64,000 bases of DNA from Halorubrum rutilum. Lineage in GTDB: Archaea > Halobacteriota > Halobacteria > Halobacteriales > Haloferacaceae. Shown here piece after piece: positions 16,271 through 25,300 of this stretch. The DNA is taken from assembly GCF_024494565.1 (NCBI RefSeq), contig NZ_JANHDN010000001.1, forward strand, positions 62,001-126,000, read 5' to 3'. The translations under genes and the position numbers were made by a program. Below the pieces are notes generated by a model, which had not been told where the DNA came from, ran no database searches, and was given only the letters and a program-made list of their open reading frames with translations. Numbering within the stretch: the first letter of the stretch is position 1; every line of letters begins with the position of its first letter.

Positions 16271-17778
16271 CAGTAGCTCACCTCCGCGTTCCGCAGGAAG
16301 TCGATGTCGGCCAGCGTCCCGTGGAGGTCGCGGATGTCCTCCGCGCCCGTCGTCAGCATCGCGAGCCGTTCGAGGGCGAGCCCCCACGCCATCACGTCGC
16401 AGTCGACGCCGAGCGGGCCGGTGACCTCCTCGCGGAAGACGCCGGAGTTGCCGATCTCGATCTCCTCGCCGGTCTCCGGGTGCTCGCCGAACAGCTCGAA
16501 GGAGGGCTCGGTGTATGGGTTGTAGTGGGGCTTGAACCGGATGTCCGTAATTCCGAACTGCCGGTAGAACTCCTCGAAGGTGCCCATCAGGTCGCGCACC
16601 GAGAGGTCCTCGGCCATCACCCACCCCTCGATCTGGAAGAACTCCAGGAGGTGCGTCGGGTCGAGGGTGTCGTTGCGGTACACCTTCTCGACGGAGAAGT
16701 AGCGCTGCGGCGGCTCCAGCTCCGCGCCGGCGACCCCCGAGAGGTACCGCATCGACAGCGAGGTGGTGTGGCCGCGCAGGGCGACCTCGCGGGCGAACGC
16801 CTCTGACCACGGCGAGTGGTAGCCGTCGCCGTCCTCGCCCCACCCCTCCCGGTGGGCCGACTCGACCCGCCGGATCAGCTCCTCCGGAATCTCGTCCATC
16901 GGGTCGACGTCCAGCGCGAACCGGTCCCAGTGGGTCCGCGCCGGGTGGTCCTGCGGCATGAACAGGCAGTCGTTGATCCAGAAGTCGCTGTCGGCGTGGG
17001 GGCCCTCCATCTCCCGGAACCCCATGCCGACGAGGACGTCCTTCACGCGGTCGGCGGTCCGGCGGAGCACGTGCTTCCGGCCGCCGGAGACGCCGGGCGC
17101 GTCGGCCTCCACGTTGTACGCGGAGAACTCCACGTCGCGCCACTCGCCGCTGGCGAGCAGCTCGGGCGTGAGCTCCGAGACGGTCTCCGTCGCCTCGACG
17201 CCCGTCATCAGCGCGTCGACGCCCTCGTCGGTGAGCGTCACCGACCGGGTGACCGACTCGCCGCGGTCGACGAGTCCGCGGGAGTCGAGCCGTTCGAGGA
17301 CCGCGTCGTCGGCGTCCGGGGTCTCACCGTCGGCGAGGGCCGCGAGCGCGGCCGCCTCCGGGTCGGCGTCGGGGGCGGCGTCGGGGTCGACGCGGAGCTC
17401 GCCCGAGTCGATCGAGCCGAACCCCTTCCGCGCGAAGTTCGAGAGCGCGATCTCGACCGCGGGGCCGTCGAGGTCGGCCTCGCCGATGACCCGCCCCATC
17501 GAGACCGGCGCCTCGTCGGCGTCGAGCGCGAGCCCCGCCCGGTAGAGCCGCGTCTCGGGGAGCCCGTCGTCGACGTAGCGCCGCCCCTCGTCGGTGAGGT
17601 CCAGGGTCTCGGCGGCGGTCTCGACGACGGACAGCAGTCCCTCGTCGCGGAGGTCGAAGGCGGCGCCGACGACCGTCTCGGGCTTCAGCCCGGTCTCCGC
17701 CGCGATCTCGTCTATCGTCCGTTCGTCCGTCGCGCTCGCGGCCTCGAGGACCGCGAGCTGTCGTTCCGGGAGTCGCAT
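16270..17778 (-). CDS. pheS: phenylalanyl-tRNA synthetase alpha subunit
   Basis: This 502-residue catalytic subunit charges tRNA-Phe. It has N-terminal winged-helix modules (LAVLEAASATDERTIDEIAAETGLKPETVVG) for tRNA contact, then the class II core: motif 2 around YFSVEKVYRNDTLDPTHLLEFFQIEGW and motif 3 around GVDCDVMAWGLALERLAML. The DFWINDCLFMPQDHPARTHWD block is typical of archaeal PheS. Start at ATG 17778 (MRLPERQ) matches family N-termini; an in-frame ATG at 17793 (MDTTRM) is an alternative. It precedes pheT with a one-base overlap. Confidence 0.96.
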   Translation of the reverse strand: MRLPERQLAVLEAASATDERTIDEIAAETGLKPETVVGAAFDLRDEGLLSVVETAAETLDLTDEGRRYVDDGLPETRLYRAGLALDADEAPVSMGRVIGEADLDGPAVEIALSNFARKGFGSIDSGELRVDPDAAPDADPEAAALAALADGETPDADDAVLERLDSRGLVDRGESVTRSVTLTDEGVDALMTGVEATETVSELTPELLASGEWRDVEFSAYNVEADAPGVSGGRKHVLRRTADRVKDVLVGMGFREMEGPHADSDFWINDCLFMPQDHPARTHWDRFALDVDPMDEIPEELIRRVESAHREGWGEDGDGYHSPWSEAFAREVALRGHTTSLSMRYLSGVAGAELEPPQRYFSVEKVYRNDTLDPTHLLEFFQIEGWVMAEDLSVRDLMGTFEEFYRQFGITDIRFKPHYNPYTEPSFELFGEHPETGEEIEIGNSGVFREEVTGPLGVDCDVMAWGLALERLAMLTTGAEDIRDLHGTLADIDFLRNAEVSY

Positions 17779-17793
17779 TCGAGTTGTATCCAT

Positions 17794-18196
17794 ACGCGTG
17801 TGGCTGGTTGGTAACGGTTCCGGCACGTCGCCGTCGCGGGGCGGCGCGGGGGGCGCGGAGAGCGCGGAACGGCGCGGGGCGGTTCGACTCCTCCCCCGCC
17901 GCCCTCTCTCCGTCGTCTTCTCTCCATCGTCTCCTCGCCGCCGATCCGCGCGGTTTCGCCGTCCGACCGCGGGACGGGTCCGCCGCGCGCCGATCAGTCG
18001 AAAAAGAGCTCGAACGCGTCGCCGTCGACTCTCCGGGCGATCCCAGCCGTGGCGCGTTCGAGTGCCATGCGAAAACGTCTCACACAAACGCTGTTAACCG
18101 TTTCGCTCCGGCCGACCGACCGGTCGAGTCAGTCGAATTATCAGTTCTGATTAACGACGGGGGGCGTTTATATACCGGTTCGGCGAACTGCCGGGT
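17794..18196. other. divergent promoter region between pheS and the HalOD1 gene
   Basis: About 400 bases without a gene. The right end holds a strong TATA box TTTATATA (18167-18174) centred 26 bases before the ATG at 18197, so that gene is leaderless. A perfect 12-base palindrome ATCAGTTCTGAT (18140-18151) lies just upstream of the TATA box and could be an operator or part of the BRE context. No clear TATA box was found for pheS. Confidence 0.6.
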
Positions 18197-18502
18197 ATGA
18201 GCAGTGTTCCGACGGGCGCTTCCGACGCCGGCCCGCTCCGCGGTGCGGTCCGCGTCGCTCACGGCCGCGACGACCGCTCCCCGAGCCGCGCGGTCGTCGA
18301 GGCGATCGCCGACCTCGCCGGCGTCGAGCCGACCGCGCTCGCCGACGAGGCGGACATCGTCCTGTACGACCACGTCGACCCCGACGCGCTCGACTCGCTC
18401 GTCGGGGGCGGTCCCGACGCCGACGTCTCCCTCTCGTTCTCCGTCGCCGAGTACGACGTGCGGGTCGACCGCGACGAGGTCGTCGCCCGACCGGCCGAGT
18501 AG
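18197..18502 (+). CDS. HalOD1 output-domain protein
   Basis: The 101-residue protein has the pattern of the haloarchaeal HalOD1 domain: PSRAVVEAIADLAGVEPTALADEADIVLYDHVDPDALDSLV, then a beta hairpin SLSFSVAEYDVRVDRDEVVA. HalOD1 domains are found alone or attached to receiver and PAS proteins and are thought to act as output modules in signalling; the molecular role is unknown. It is a single leaderless gene with a strong TATA box. A short N-terminal lead (about 25 residues) is disordered. Confidence 0.85.
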   Translation: MSSVPTGASDAGPLRGAVRVAHGRDDRSPSRAVVEAIADLAGVEPTALADEADIVLYDHVDPDALDSLVGGGPDADVSLSFSVAEYDVRVDRDEVVARPAE

Positions 18503-18528
18503 CGCCGACACCGACGCGCCTCGCCCGT

Positions 18529-19221
18529 TCAGCGCTCGCCGTCCGCCCGTTCTCGAAGCGCCGCGATCCGGTCGCCGAGGGGCGGCTGCACCTCGAACCA
18601 CGTCGACCAGTCGCCCGTCTCGGGCTCAACCCCGCGGATCGCGGCGGCGCGCTCGAAGGCGTCGGCGACGCGCCCCGCGCCGACCGCGTCCGCGGCGCGG
18701 TCGTCGGCCGCGTACTGCACTCGCCGCCCGACCCAGAACGCGGCGAGCCCCACGGCGACGAGCGACGCGAACCCGGCCTGAAACGGCACCGCGACCGTCA
18801 CGATCGCCGCCAGCACCGCGAGCACCGCCGCGACGGCGACCGCGCGGAACTCGCCGTAGTACGTCTGGACGCGTCCCGCCTCCGCCGCGAGGAGGCCGAT
18901 CGCGACGTCCTCGTCGAGGTCGTCGAGCACGCCCTCCGTAATGAACAGGACCCGCCTGCCGGGCGGGCCGCGGACGCCGACTTCGACCCGGCCGACGTTC
19001 GACCCGTCCTCGCCCTCGTCAGCCGTCGATTCGGCGTCGGTCTCGATCGCGACCCGTTCGACGTCGAGCCCGGCGGTCTCGCGGAGGGAGGCGAGCCGCG
19101 CGCGTTCCGCGTCGGTCGGCTCCCGCAGGTCCCGGAAGCGGTCGGCCGCGTAGAGGGGGCCGACCTCGATCACGAGGAAGGCGACGACGGCGACGGCGAC
19201 GAGGAACGCGGCCGTGAGCAT
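18529..19221 (-). CDS. M48-like membrane protein without the HExxH site
   Basis: This 230-residue protein has an N-terminal helix (1-24), a soluble part, and two helices (about 128-170). It follows the M48 (HtpX/Ste24) layout: RVLFITEGVLDDLDEDVAIGLLAAEAGRVQ stands where M48 enzymes have the active helix, the YAADDRAADAVGAG segment matches the third-ligand E-x-x-AD helix, and the C-terminus PPLGDRIAALRE matches the usual P-x-x-R-I end. HExxH is replaced by AAEAG and the third ligand is lost, so it cannot be a zinc peptidase. It ends the mcm-headed run of minus-strand genes, 60 bases after the MinD-like gene. The reading as a dead M48 protein is inference from layout. Confidence 0.65.
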   Translation of the reverse strand: MLTAAFLVAVAVVAFLVIEVGPLYAADRFRDLREPTDAERARLASLRETAGLDVERVAIETDAESTADEGEDGSNVGRVEVGVRGPPGRRVLFITEGVLDDLDEDVAIGLLAAEAGRVQTYYGEFRAVAVAAVLAVLAAIVTVAVPFQAGFASLVAVGLAAFWVGRRVQYAADDRAADAVGAGRVADAFERAAAIRGVEPETGDWSTWFEVQPPLGDRIAALRERADGER

Positions 19222-19281
19222 GACTCCCGGTCCGCCCCCGATCGGGTAAAACGACCCGATGTCCTCGCGCCGGACGACCCG

Positions 19282-19932
19282 TCAGCGGGGGACCCGCCCG
19301 GCCAGCTCCTCGATCGCCCGCGCGGCGTCGCCGTCGGGCGCGGCGTCGACGACCGGCCGCTCCGCGGCGACGGACCGCCCGACTCGCGGGTCGGCGGGGA
19401 CCGCCGCCGCCGGCGCTCCCAGCGCGTCGGCGACGGCGTCCGTCGGCGGCTCCTCGGTCACTCGATTGACGGCGCAGCCGACGAGTCCGGCGTCCAGCTC
19501 GCGGGCGAGCTCCCGCGTCCGGATCGCGTCGGCCAGCGCGAACGCCCGCGGGGAGACGACCAGCAGACACGCCCTCGCGACCGCGAGCGGGACGCCGGCG
19601 TCCGCGCGCCGGCCGGCCGGACAGTCGAGGACGACGGTTCCGTGTTCCCGCTCGATCGCGGCCGTCGCCGCACCCAGCGCCGACAGGTCGGCGGCGCGGG
19701 CGCCGGCGAGCGTCCGCCCGCAGGGGACGATGTCGACGGGGCCCGTTCGAACGATTTCCGTCGGGTCGGCGCGCCCGGCGAGCACGTCGTGGAGGTCCGG
19801 GCCGCGACCGCCGGGGAGGTCGGCCATGCCGAGGTCCGCGTCGACGACGACCGCGTCGAGCGCGGCGGCGACGTTGTACGCGAGCGTCGTCTTCCCGACG
19901 CCGCCCTTGCCGCCGGCGACGGCGAGGATCAC
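19282..19932 (-). CDS. MinD/ParA-type ATPase
   Basis: The 216-residue ATPase opens with the deviant Walker A ILAVAGGKGGVGKTTLA, containing the signature lysine of the ParA/MinD family, then switch I DADLGMADLPG and Walker B-like TVVLDCPAGRRADA. The tail lacks a clear amphipathic membrane-targeting helix, so soluble or partner-bound action is likely. Its ATG overlaps the stop of the acidic protein by four bases and it sits five genes after mcm. Haloferax volcanii has four MinD homologues; I recall that MinD1 is encoded near mcm, but this could not be checked. The reading as an orthologue is inference. Confidence 0.88.
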   Translation of the reverse strand: MILAVAGGKGGVGKTTLAYNVAAALDAVVVDADLGMADLPGGRGPDLHDVLAGRADPTEIVRTGPVDIVPCGRTLAGARAADLSALGAATAAIEREHGTVVLDCPAGRRADAGVPLAVARACLLVVSPRAFALADAIRTRELARELDAGLVGCAVNRVTEEPPTDAVADALGAPAAAVPADPRVGRSVAAERPVVDAAPDGDAARAIEELAGRVPR

Positions 19933-20810
19933 GAGAGCCGCTCCAGCGCGTCGACCGGGACGTCGGTCTCCGCCGCGCGCTCCGCCAGCGACGCCGCGCG
20001 CTCGCTCACCGACCGGAGCCGCTCCGCGTCGTCGTCGAGCCGGTCGTCGAGCTCGGCGAGCGCGTCGACGCCGCCCGCGTCCCCGACCACCTCCGTCGCC
20101 GTCTCGACGTCGGCGCCGGCCAGCCGCTCCGCCCGCTCGATCCGGGACTTGACCGCGGCGAACCAGTCGTCGACCGAATCGGGGTCCGTTCGCGTAAGCG
20201 CGCCGTCGTCCCCGACTTCGTCATCGTCCTCGGCGTCGCCCGCAGCACCGTCGTCGCCCTCGGCGTCGTCGTCCCCGGTGCCGTCCGCAGCACCGTCGTC
20301 GCCCTCGGCGTCGTCGCTCCCGACCTCGCCGGGACCACCGTCGTGACCGCGTCCGTCTCCGGCCGCCGCGGTGTCCTCCGACCGACCCCCGACCTCGGGA
20401 TTCGCGTCCACCGCCGCCCGCGGCGGCCGGTGTTCGGCGAGCTCGCGGAGCGCGGCGGCCGGCGTCGAGCCGACGCCCCCGCCGTCGGCGGTGGGACCGG
20501 CGACATCCCGCCCGGATCCGTCGGGGTCGCTCGCGTCGACCGGCTCGACGGCGACGATCTCCACCGGCGGATCGACGGGCGGTGCCGGTGTCGCGAAGCC
20601 GAACCCGCGACGCTCGTCCGGACCCATCCGCAGGGTCACCCCGCTCGCGTCCCAGCCGTCCGCCGGCACGCCCGCCCGTCGCGGCGGGAGCACCGGCGCG
20701 TCGAACTCGCTCTCCACCCGCACGCGTCGCGGGGCGGCGTCGTCGTTGCGAACCCGACAGCGAACCAGCGACGCGTCGCCCGCCCGGTCGACGGTCCACG
20801 AGAGCTCCAT
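19929..20810 (-). CDS. acidic haloarchaeal protein of unknown function, MinD neighbour
   Basis: The 293-residue protein has an N-terminal beta-rich domain (MELSWTVDRAGDASLVRCRVRNDDAAPRRVRVES..., about 1-95) that looks like an immunoglobulin-type or C2-like sandwich, a long disordered acidic linker (about 130-200) made of repeated DDAEGDDGAA blocks, and a C-terminal helical part (about 205-293). I start at ATG 20810; the nine extra residues upstream lack support. It overlaps the ATPase gene by four bases, so it may be its partner or regulator. I do not recognise a named family. Confidence 0.75.
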   Translation of the reverse strand: MELSWTVDRAGDASLVRCRVRNDDAAPRRVRVESEFDAPVLPPRRAGVPADGWDASGVTLRMGPDERRGFGFATPAPPVDPPVEIVAVEPVDASDPDGSGRDVAGPTADGGGVGSTPAAALRELAEHRPPRAAVDANPEVGGRSEDTAAAGDGRGHDGGPGEVGSDDAEGDDGAADGTGDDDAEGDDGAAGDAEDDDEVGDDGALTRTDPDSVDDWFAAVKSRIERAERLAGADVETATEVVGDAGGVDALAELDDRLDDDAERLRSVSERAASLAERAAETDVPVDALERLS

Positions 20811-20889
20811 ACGCCGGCTGTCTCGGGATCTCATTTAAACTCCGGCCGGTACCGCCGCCGTTCACGAGTCGGGCGCGGCGGCCGGGGGG

Positions 20890-21675
20890 TCACCCGGACG
20901 AGCGATCGGGACGGGCGACCGCCGCGTCGAGCACCGCTTCCGGCGATCGCTCCCCTCGCTCGGCGAGCCAGCGGGCGGCCTCGACGCCGAGCGTGACCGC
21001 CCCGTCGAGGTCCGCGATCCGGACCGCCGCGAGCGACGCGGCGAGCCGCGGCCCGTCGTATTCCGACGGTTCCGAGCCGGCTCGTGACCGGGTACCGCCG
21101 GGGACCGCGGCGAGGGCGTCGCGGAACGCCGGATACGCTTCGCCGGCGAGCTCGCGGCGGGCCTCCCGTCGGCGGTTCCGCAGCCGGTCTCCGAGTTCGA
21201 GCCGTCGCTCCCGCTCGTCGCGGGCGCGGGCGGCCCGCTCGCGGGCCCGTTCGAGCGCCTGCTCCGCCGCGATCCGTTCGGTCTGCGCGGCCGAGAGCTC
21301 CGCCGCGACGGACTCGAGGTCGCCGAGCGCCCCGTCAGTCTCCGCGTCCACGGCTCGCCGCGCCCGGACGTCGCCGCGGAGCGCCGCGACGCGCTCCTTC
21401 AGTCGCTCCTCCTCGCCGCTCGCGTCGGCGACCCGCCGACGGGCCGCGGCGAGATCGACCGCGTCGACCTCGATCGCCGCGATCTCGTCGCGGAGCCGAC
21501 CGAGCTCGCCTCTCGCCGACGACTCGTGCCCCCGAGACCGGGCGGCCGCCGCGAGCTCCCGCCGGAGGCTGGTCCCGGTCGGCACCCGACCGAGGACCGC
21601 CTCGGGCGCGGGGAGCGGGCGCTCGCTCGGCTCCGCGGGCTCCCCCGGCGTCGCCGGCTCCCGCCCGCCCGTCAC
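20890..21675 (-). CDS. coiled-coil protein of unknown function
   Basis: This 261-residue protein has a Pro/Glu-rich lead (1-35), a long coiled coil (about 55-185, ELGRLRDEIAAIEVDAVDLAAARRR to RRREARRELAG) and a C-terminal helical domain (YPAFRDALAAVP to LGVEAARWLAERG). No membrane segment is seen. It overlaps the preceding gene by four bases and is followed 80 bases later by the acidic protein. A scaffold or adaptor role in the mcm/minD cluster is plausible by context only. Confidence 0.75.
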   Translation of the reverse strand: MTGGREPATPGEPAEPSERPLPAPEAVLGRVPTGTSLRRELAAAARSRGHESSARGELGRLRDEIAAIEVDAVDLAAARRRVADASGEEERLKERVAALRGDVRARRAVDAETDGALGDLESVAAELSAAQTERIAAEQALERARERAARARDERERRLELGDRLRNRRREARRELAGEAYPAFRDALAAVPGGTRSRAGSEPSEYDGPRLAASLAAVRIADLDGAVTLGVEAARWLAERGERSPEAVLDAAVARPDRSSG

Positions 21676-22010
21676 AGCTCTTCGCCCTTCAACCGGTCCG
21701 GGTTCGGATGCTCCGTTCCGGCCGCGAACGCGGCGTACGGCGTCGACTTCGCGTCCCGATCCGCGTACGCGCTCGCGGCCTCGCGGACCGAGTCGTCGAG
21801 CGCGACGAACTCGTTGAACGGTTCCGTCCGCTCGATCTGGACGTCGCCGCCGTGCGACTCCCGGAGCCGCACGGCGAGGAACGCGGCGTACGCCGTCGCG
21901 TCGAGCAGCGCCGCCCGCCCGAACCGCCGAACGACCGGCTCCTCGTGGCGCCGACAGAGGTTTCGGAGGCCGGTGCGCGCCGCCTCCGAGTACGTCACGA
22001 TCAGCAGCAT
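21672..22010 (-). CDS. small protein of unknown function in mcm/minD cluster
   Basis: The 112-residue protein starts MLLIVTYSEAARTGLRNLCRRHEEPVVRRFGRAALLDATAYAAFLAVRLRE: a short strand then helices with a basic patch (RRHEEPVVRRFGR), ending in an acidic tail. The VVRRFGRA segment looks like a nucleic-acid or nucleotide contact but this is a guess. It overlaps the next gene by four bases and follows the upstream gene by 39 bases. The family appears haloarchaeal; I cannot name it. Confidence 0.72.
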   Translation of the reverse strand: MLLIVTYSEAARTGLRNLCRRHEEPVVRRFGRAALLDATAYAAFLAVRLRESHGGDVQIERTEPFNEFVALDDSVREAASAYADRDAKSTPYAAFAAGTEHPNPDRLKGEEL

Positions 22011-22049
22011 GGACGCGGCTGATCGGAGGCCGAACTTATCGGTTCCGAA

Positions 22050-22394
22050 CTACTCCGACTCCGTTACTCGTTCGACCTCGAACTCGATGACTGAGCCGTT
22101 TTCGTCGTTTGTCGGACTATTTGAACTATCGGACCCCTCCGCGTCGCTCGCGTCGGCCTTCGAGAGCGCGAGCACGCGCTCGCGGGCGGCCGGCGCGGAG
22201 GGGGCGACGACGACCCGCCCGTCGACCGGCTCGTCGCCGACCGCGCGGAACACGCCGCCGTCGCCGTCGAACTCCGTGGCGTAGGTGCGGAGCACCGCCG
22301 CCACCCGGCGCTCCGTGTCGGCGAGGTCGGCCTCGCCGTTCTCGAACGCGCGCAGGGCGTCCTCGACGTTCCGTATCGCGGAGATCCGGTCCAT
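22050..22394 (-). CDS. small acidic protein directly after mcm
   Basis: This 114-residue protein starts the base after the mcm stop codon. The N-terminal half is helical (ISAIRNVEDALRAFENGEADLADTERRVAAVLRTYATEF), the middle has beta character (GGVFRAVGDEPVDGRVVVAP) and the C-terminal third is Ser/Asp/Asn-rich. With zero spacing to mcm it is surely cotranscribed. A role as an MCM-linked factor is inferred only from position. No known motif was seen. Confidence 0.78.
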   Translation of the reverse strand: MDRISAIRNVEDALRAFENGEADLADTERRVAAVLRTYATEFDGDGGVFRAVGDEPVDGRVVVAPSAPAARERVLALSKADASDAEGSDSSNSPTNDENGSVIEFEVERVTESE

Positions 22395-25300
22395 CTACGT
22401 CGTCCGCAGGTGGCCCTGCTTCGGCTCGTACACCTCGCCCCTCGTGCGGAGCTTCTCGATCTCCTGTTCCGCCTTCCCGGGGTCCATCCCGATCTCGCCG
22501 GCGCGGTCGAGCACCTCGTCGACGGGCGCGCCCTCCTGGTACTCCTCCTCGATGTCGGCGATGAGCCCCTTGATGTTCTTGATGCGGTCGCGCTGGCTCT
22601 TGGACGTGCCCGTCTCGACGACGTCGGCGTCGAACTGCCCCGTCTCGGGGTCGACGCCGATGTCCTTGAGACAGGACTCGACGATGTCGGTGGCGCGGTC
22701 GGCGTCCTCGCGCTCGACCGTGTCCGAGAGCCGGAGCCGCGCGCTCGCCTCCGCGAGCCGCACCATCGCCTCCAGCTTCCGAGCGGTGACGGGCACCGGC
22801 GCGTCCTCGTCGGCGCCCTTCGAGCGCAGGTCGACGTAGAACTCCTCGATCAGCTCCTTCGCCTCCTCCGTCATCGTCGGGTAACAGGAGCGCTTCGCGT
22901 GGGCGATGTACTTCCGGAGCAGCTCCGCGTCGATCTCCGGGGCGACCTCCTGGGTCACCTCCGCCACCTGGTCCGAGGTGAACTCCGAGCTCGCCAGCTC
23001 CTCGCGCTGGGTGTTGAGCTCGCCGGCGTAGTTCGTCTTGATGATGTGTTTCGCCAGCCGGGAGTCGTGTTCCGGGTCCGGGCTGTCGGTCACCGTGAAG
23101 ATGAGGTCGAACCGCGAGATGAGCGCGGGCTCTAAGTCGATCTGCTCGCCGATCGGCTCGTACTGGTCGAACCGGCCGTACTTGGGGTTCGCGGCGCCGA
23201 GCAGGGAACACCGCGCCTTCAGCGTCGCGTTGATCCCGGCCTTCGAGACGGAGATCTTCTGCTGTTCGAGGCCCTCGTGCATCGCGGAGCGGTCGCTCGA
23301 ATCCATTTTATCCAGCTCGTCGACTGCGGCGATTCCCTTGTCCGCGAGCACGAGAGCGCCGGCTTCGAGCGACCACTGCTGGCCGTCACCGAAGTCGTCG
23401 CGAACCGCTGCAGCGGTAAGGCCGGCCGCCGAGCTGCCTTTACCGGACGTATAAACCGATCTGGGGGCAATATTCTCGACATACGAGATCATCTGCGAGT
23501 TGTGAGATACGACCCCGTTTCCGAGATACGTATGCGTGTCTGCTACCTCGAGGTCGTATACCCACTCGTAGTCCGGTTCGACCGATTCGATGGACTCGAT
23601 CCGGTCCCAGTGGATGTCGTTCGAACACAGGCGATCGAGTTCAGCGACGTCTGGACCCACCGATAAGGCCTCGTCGAGCCGATCCAAAATCACGCCCTTT
23701 GCGGCCGCTGTCTGTCCACCGTCGGGAGCAACACCGTTCCGCTCGTAGTAACTGATCGCGGTCTGAGAGACGTCCATACCGTCCGACAGCGTCTTTTGGG
23801 AGATATTCAGTTCTTCCCGCAGTGTCTCGACCGCTTGCCAGTTTCCGTCCAACAGTTCGTCACGCTTCTCTCGAAGCCAGTCCAAGCGAGTCTCGAACGT
23901 GTCGACAACCGTTCTCAGGCTCGATCTACTCGGGTTTCTGTCGTCACGTTCATAATGTTGATACGTGGGACGCGGCAATCCGATGTCGAACTGCGACAAC
24001 GCGAGCGCCTCGCGGATCCGCCGGAGGTCGTCACTCAGTCCGGGAATCACGTCGGTGTTTGTGTTCTCTGGAACGTCGTCGAACGCTTTCGAGGCCGTCA
24101 CTTTGCGATCGGTAACGAATCCAATCTTGTCGACGTATTTGACGAAATCCCGTCCACTGATCCGCAGTCGATAGCTGTCGTTGTGTCGTTTCCGAAGATG
24201 GCTCTGGATCCCGAACGCGAGGAGTAACGTCTGTACTCCGGTCAGCAGTTCTCTGCTCATCGAGGAAACGGTGATCTCACGTTCTTTGGGTGAGACCGTT
24301 CCCTCGCTGTCAACGTACGCCTGTAAGAACGCCTTCTTGTTCTCCGGACTCGCCCGTTTGAGACAACCTGGGACGAGTTGATCCTCAGAGTTTTTGAGTA
24401 TCGCCGGTTCGAGTTCTCTGAGGAATCGGACGAACTCCAACGAAGAGCAGCTAACGATCTCAGCGGTCTCATGGCCCTGTTTATTTCGGCGAGACCACCG
24501 AACACCCAACTTCCGGAAGCAGTGTTCCACGTCCGTTAGAATCTCTTCATCGACGTTCGTGATCGCGGTAGCGGCGCTTGACTCCGACATGTGAGTGTGG
24601 CCCTCAGCAATGATATAGCCGAGAAGCCGCGCCAGTACGGGGTCGATCTGACTGGGAGGGGTGAAAGAATTTGCATTGTAGGTTTCGACCCGCTGGAACG
24701 AAACGTCGAGGGAATCATCCCAATCCGCGTCGATGTTTCCTGGGACGGCAATGAGGTCTCCTTCCGCCAATTGATCCGCTCGCTGGGGTGACAACCCTCT
24801 GTCCAACTGCCTGAAAAGGGGGTGCGACGGCGTCACTTCTACCTCTCGTCCCGAGGCCATTGTAATCTGGCACATCCGGTCTGGAGCTTCTCGTTTCCAG
24901 ACTTTTGTCGCGGTCCCGGTCTCGATTTCTCCCGCTTCTGTTACGGTTTGAAGATCAATGTCAATTGATTCGTACACTCCATCATCAACTTCCATCGGAT
25001 CTTCGAGGTTCGATTCTACTATCTCTCCGATAGCCCGTTCTGTTCCGTCAGCTAGTGTCACCTTAGTATCATATTTTTGACACTTACCAGTACCCGGATC
25101 TCCGATAAGGAGCATATGCAGGTCCCCCCGAATCCGCGACCCGTCGGGGAGGTGTTTGGTGACGCCGGAGAACAACTGGAGGATCATCGCGAGCTTCTCT
25201 TCCTCGTAGCCGTAGATGGCGGGCGCGATGGAGCCGACCATCGCCTCGTAGATGTCGTCGCGGTTGGAGAGCTCGATGATCTCGCGTTTGTCCGCTTCGG

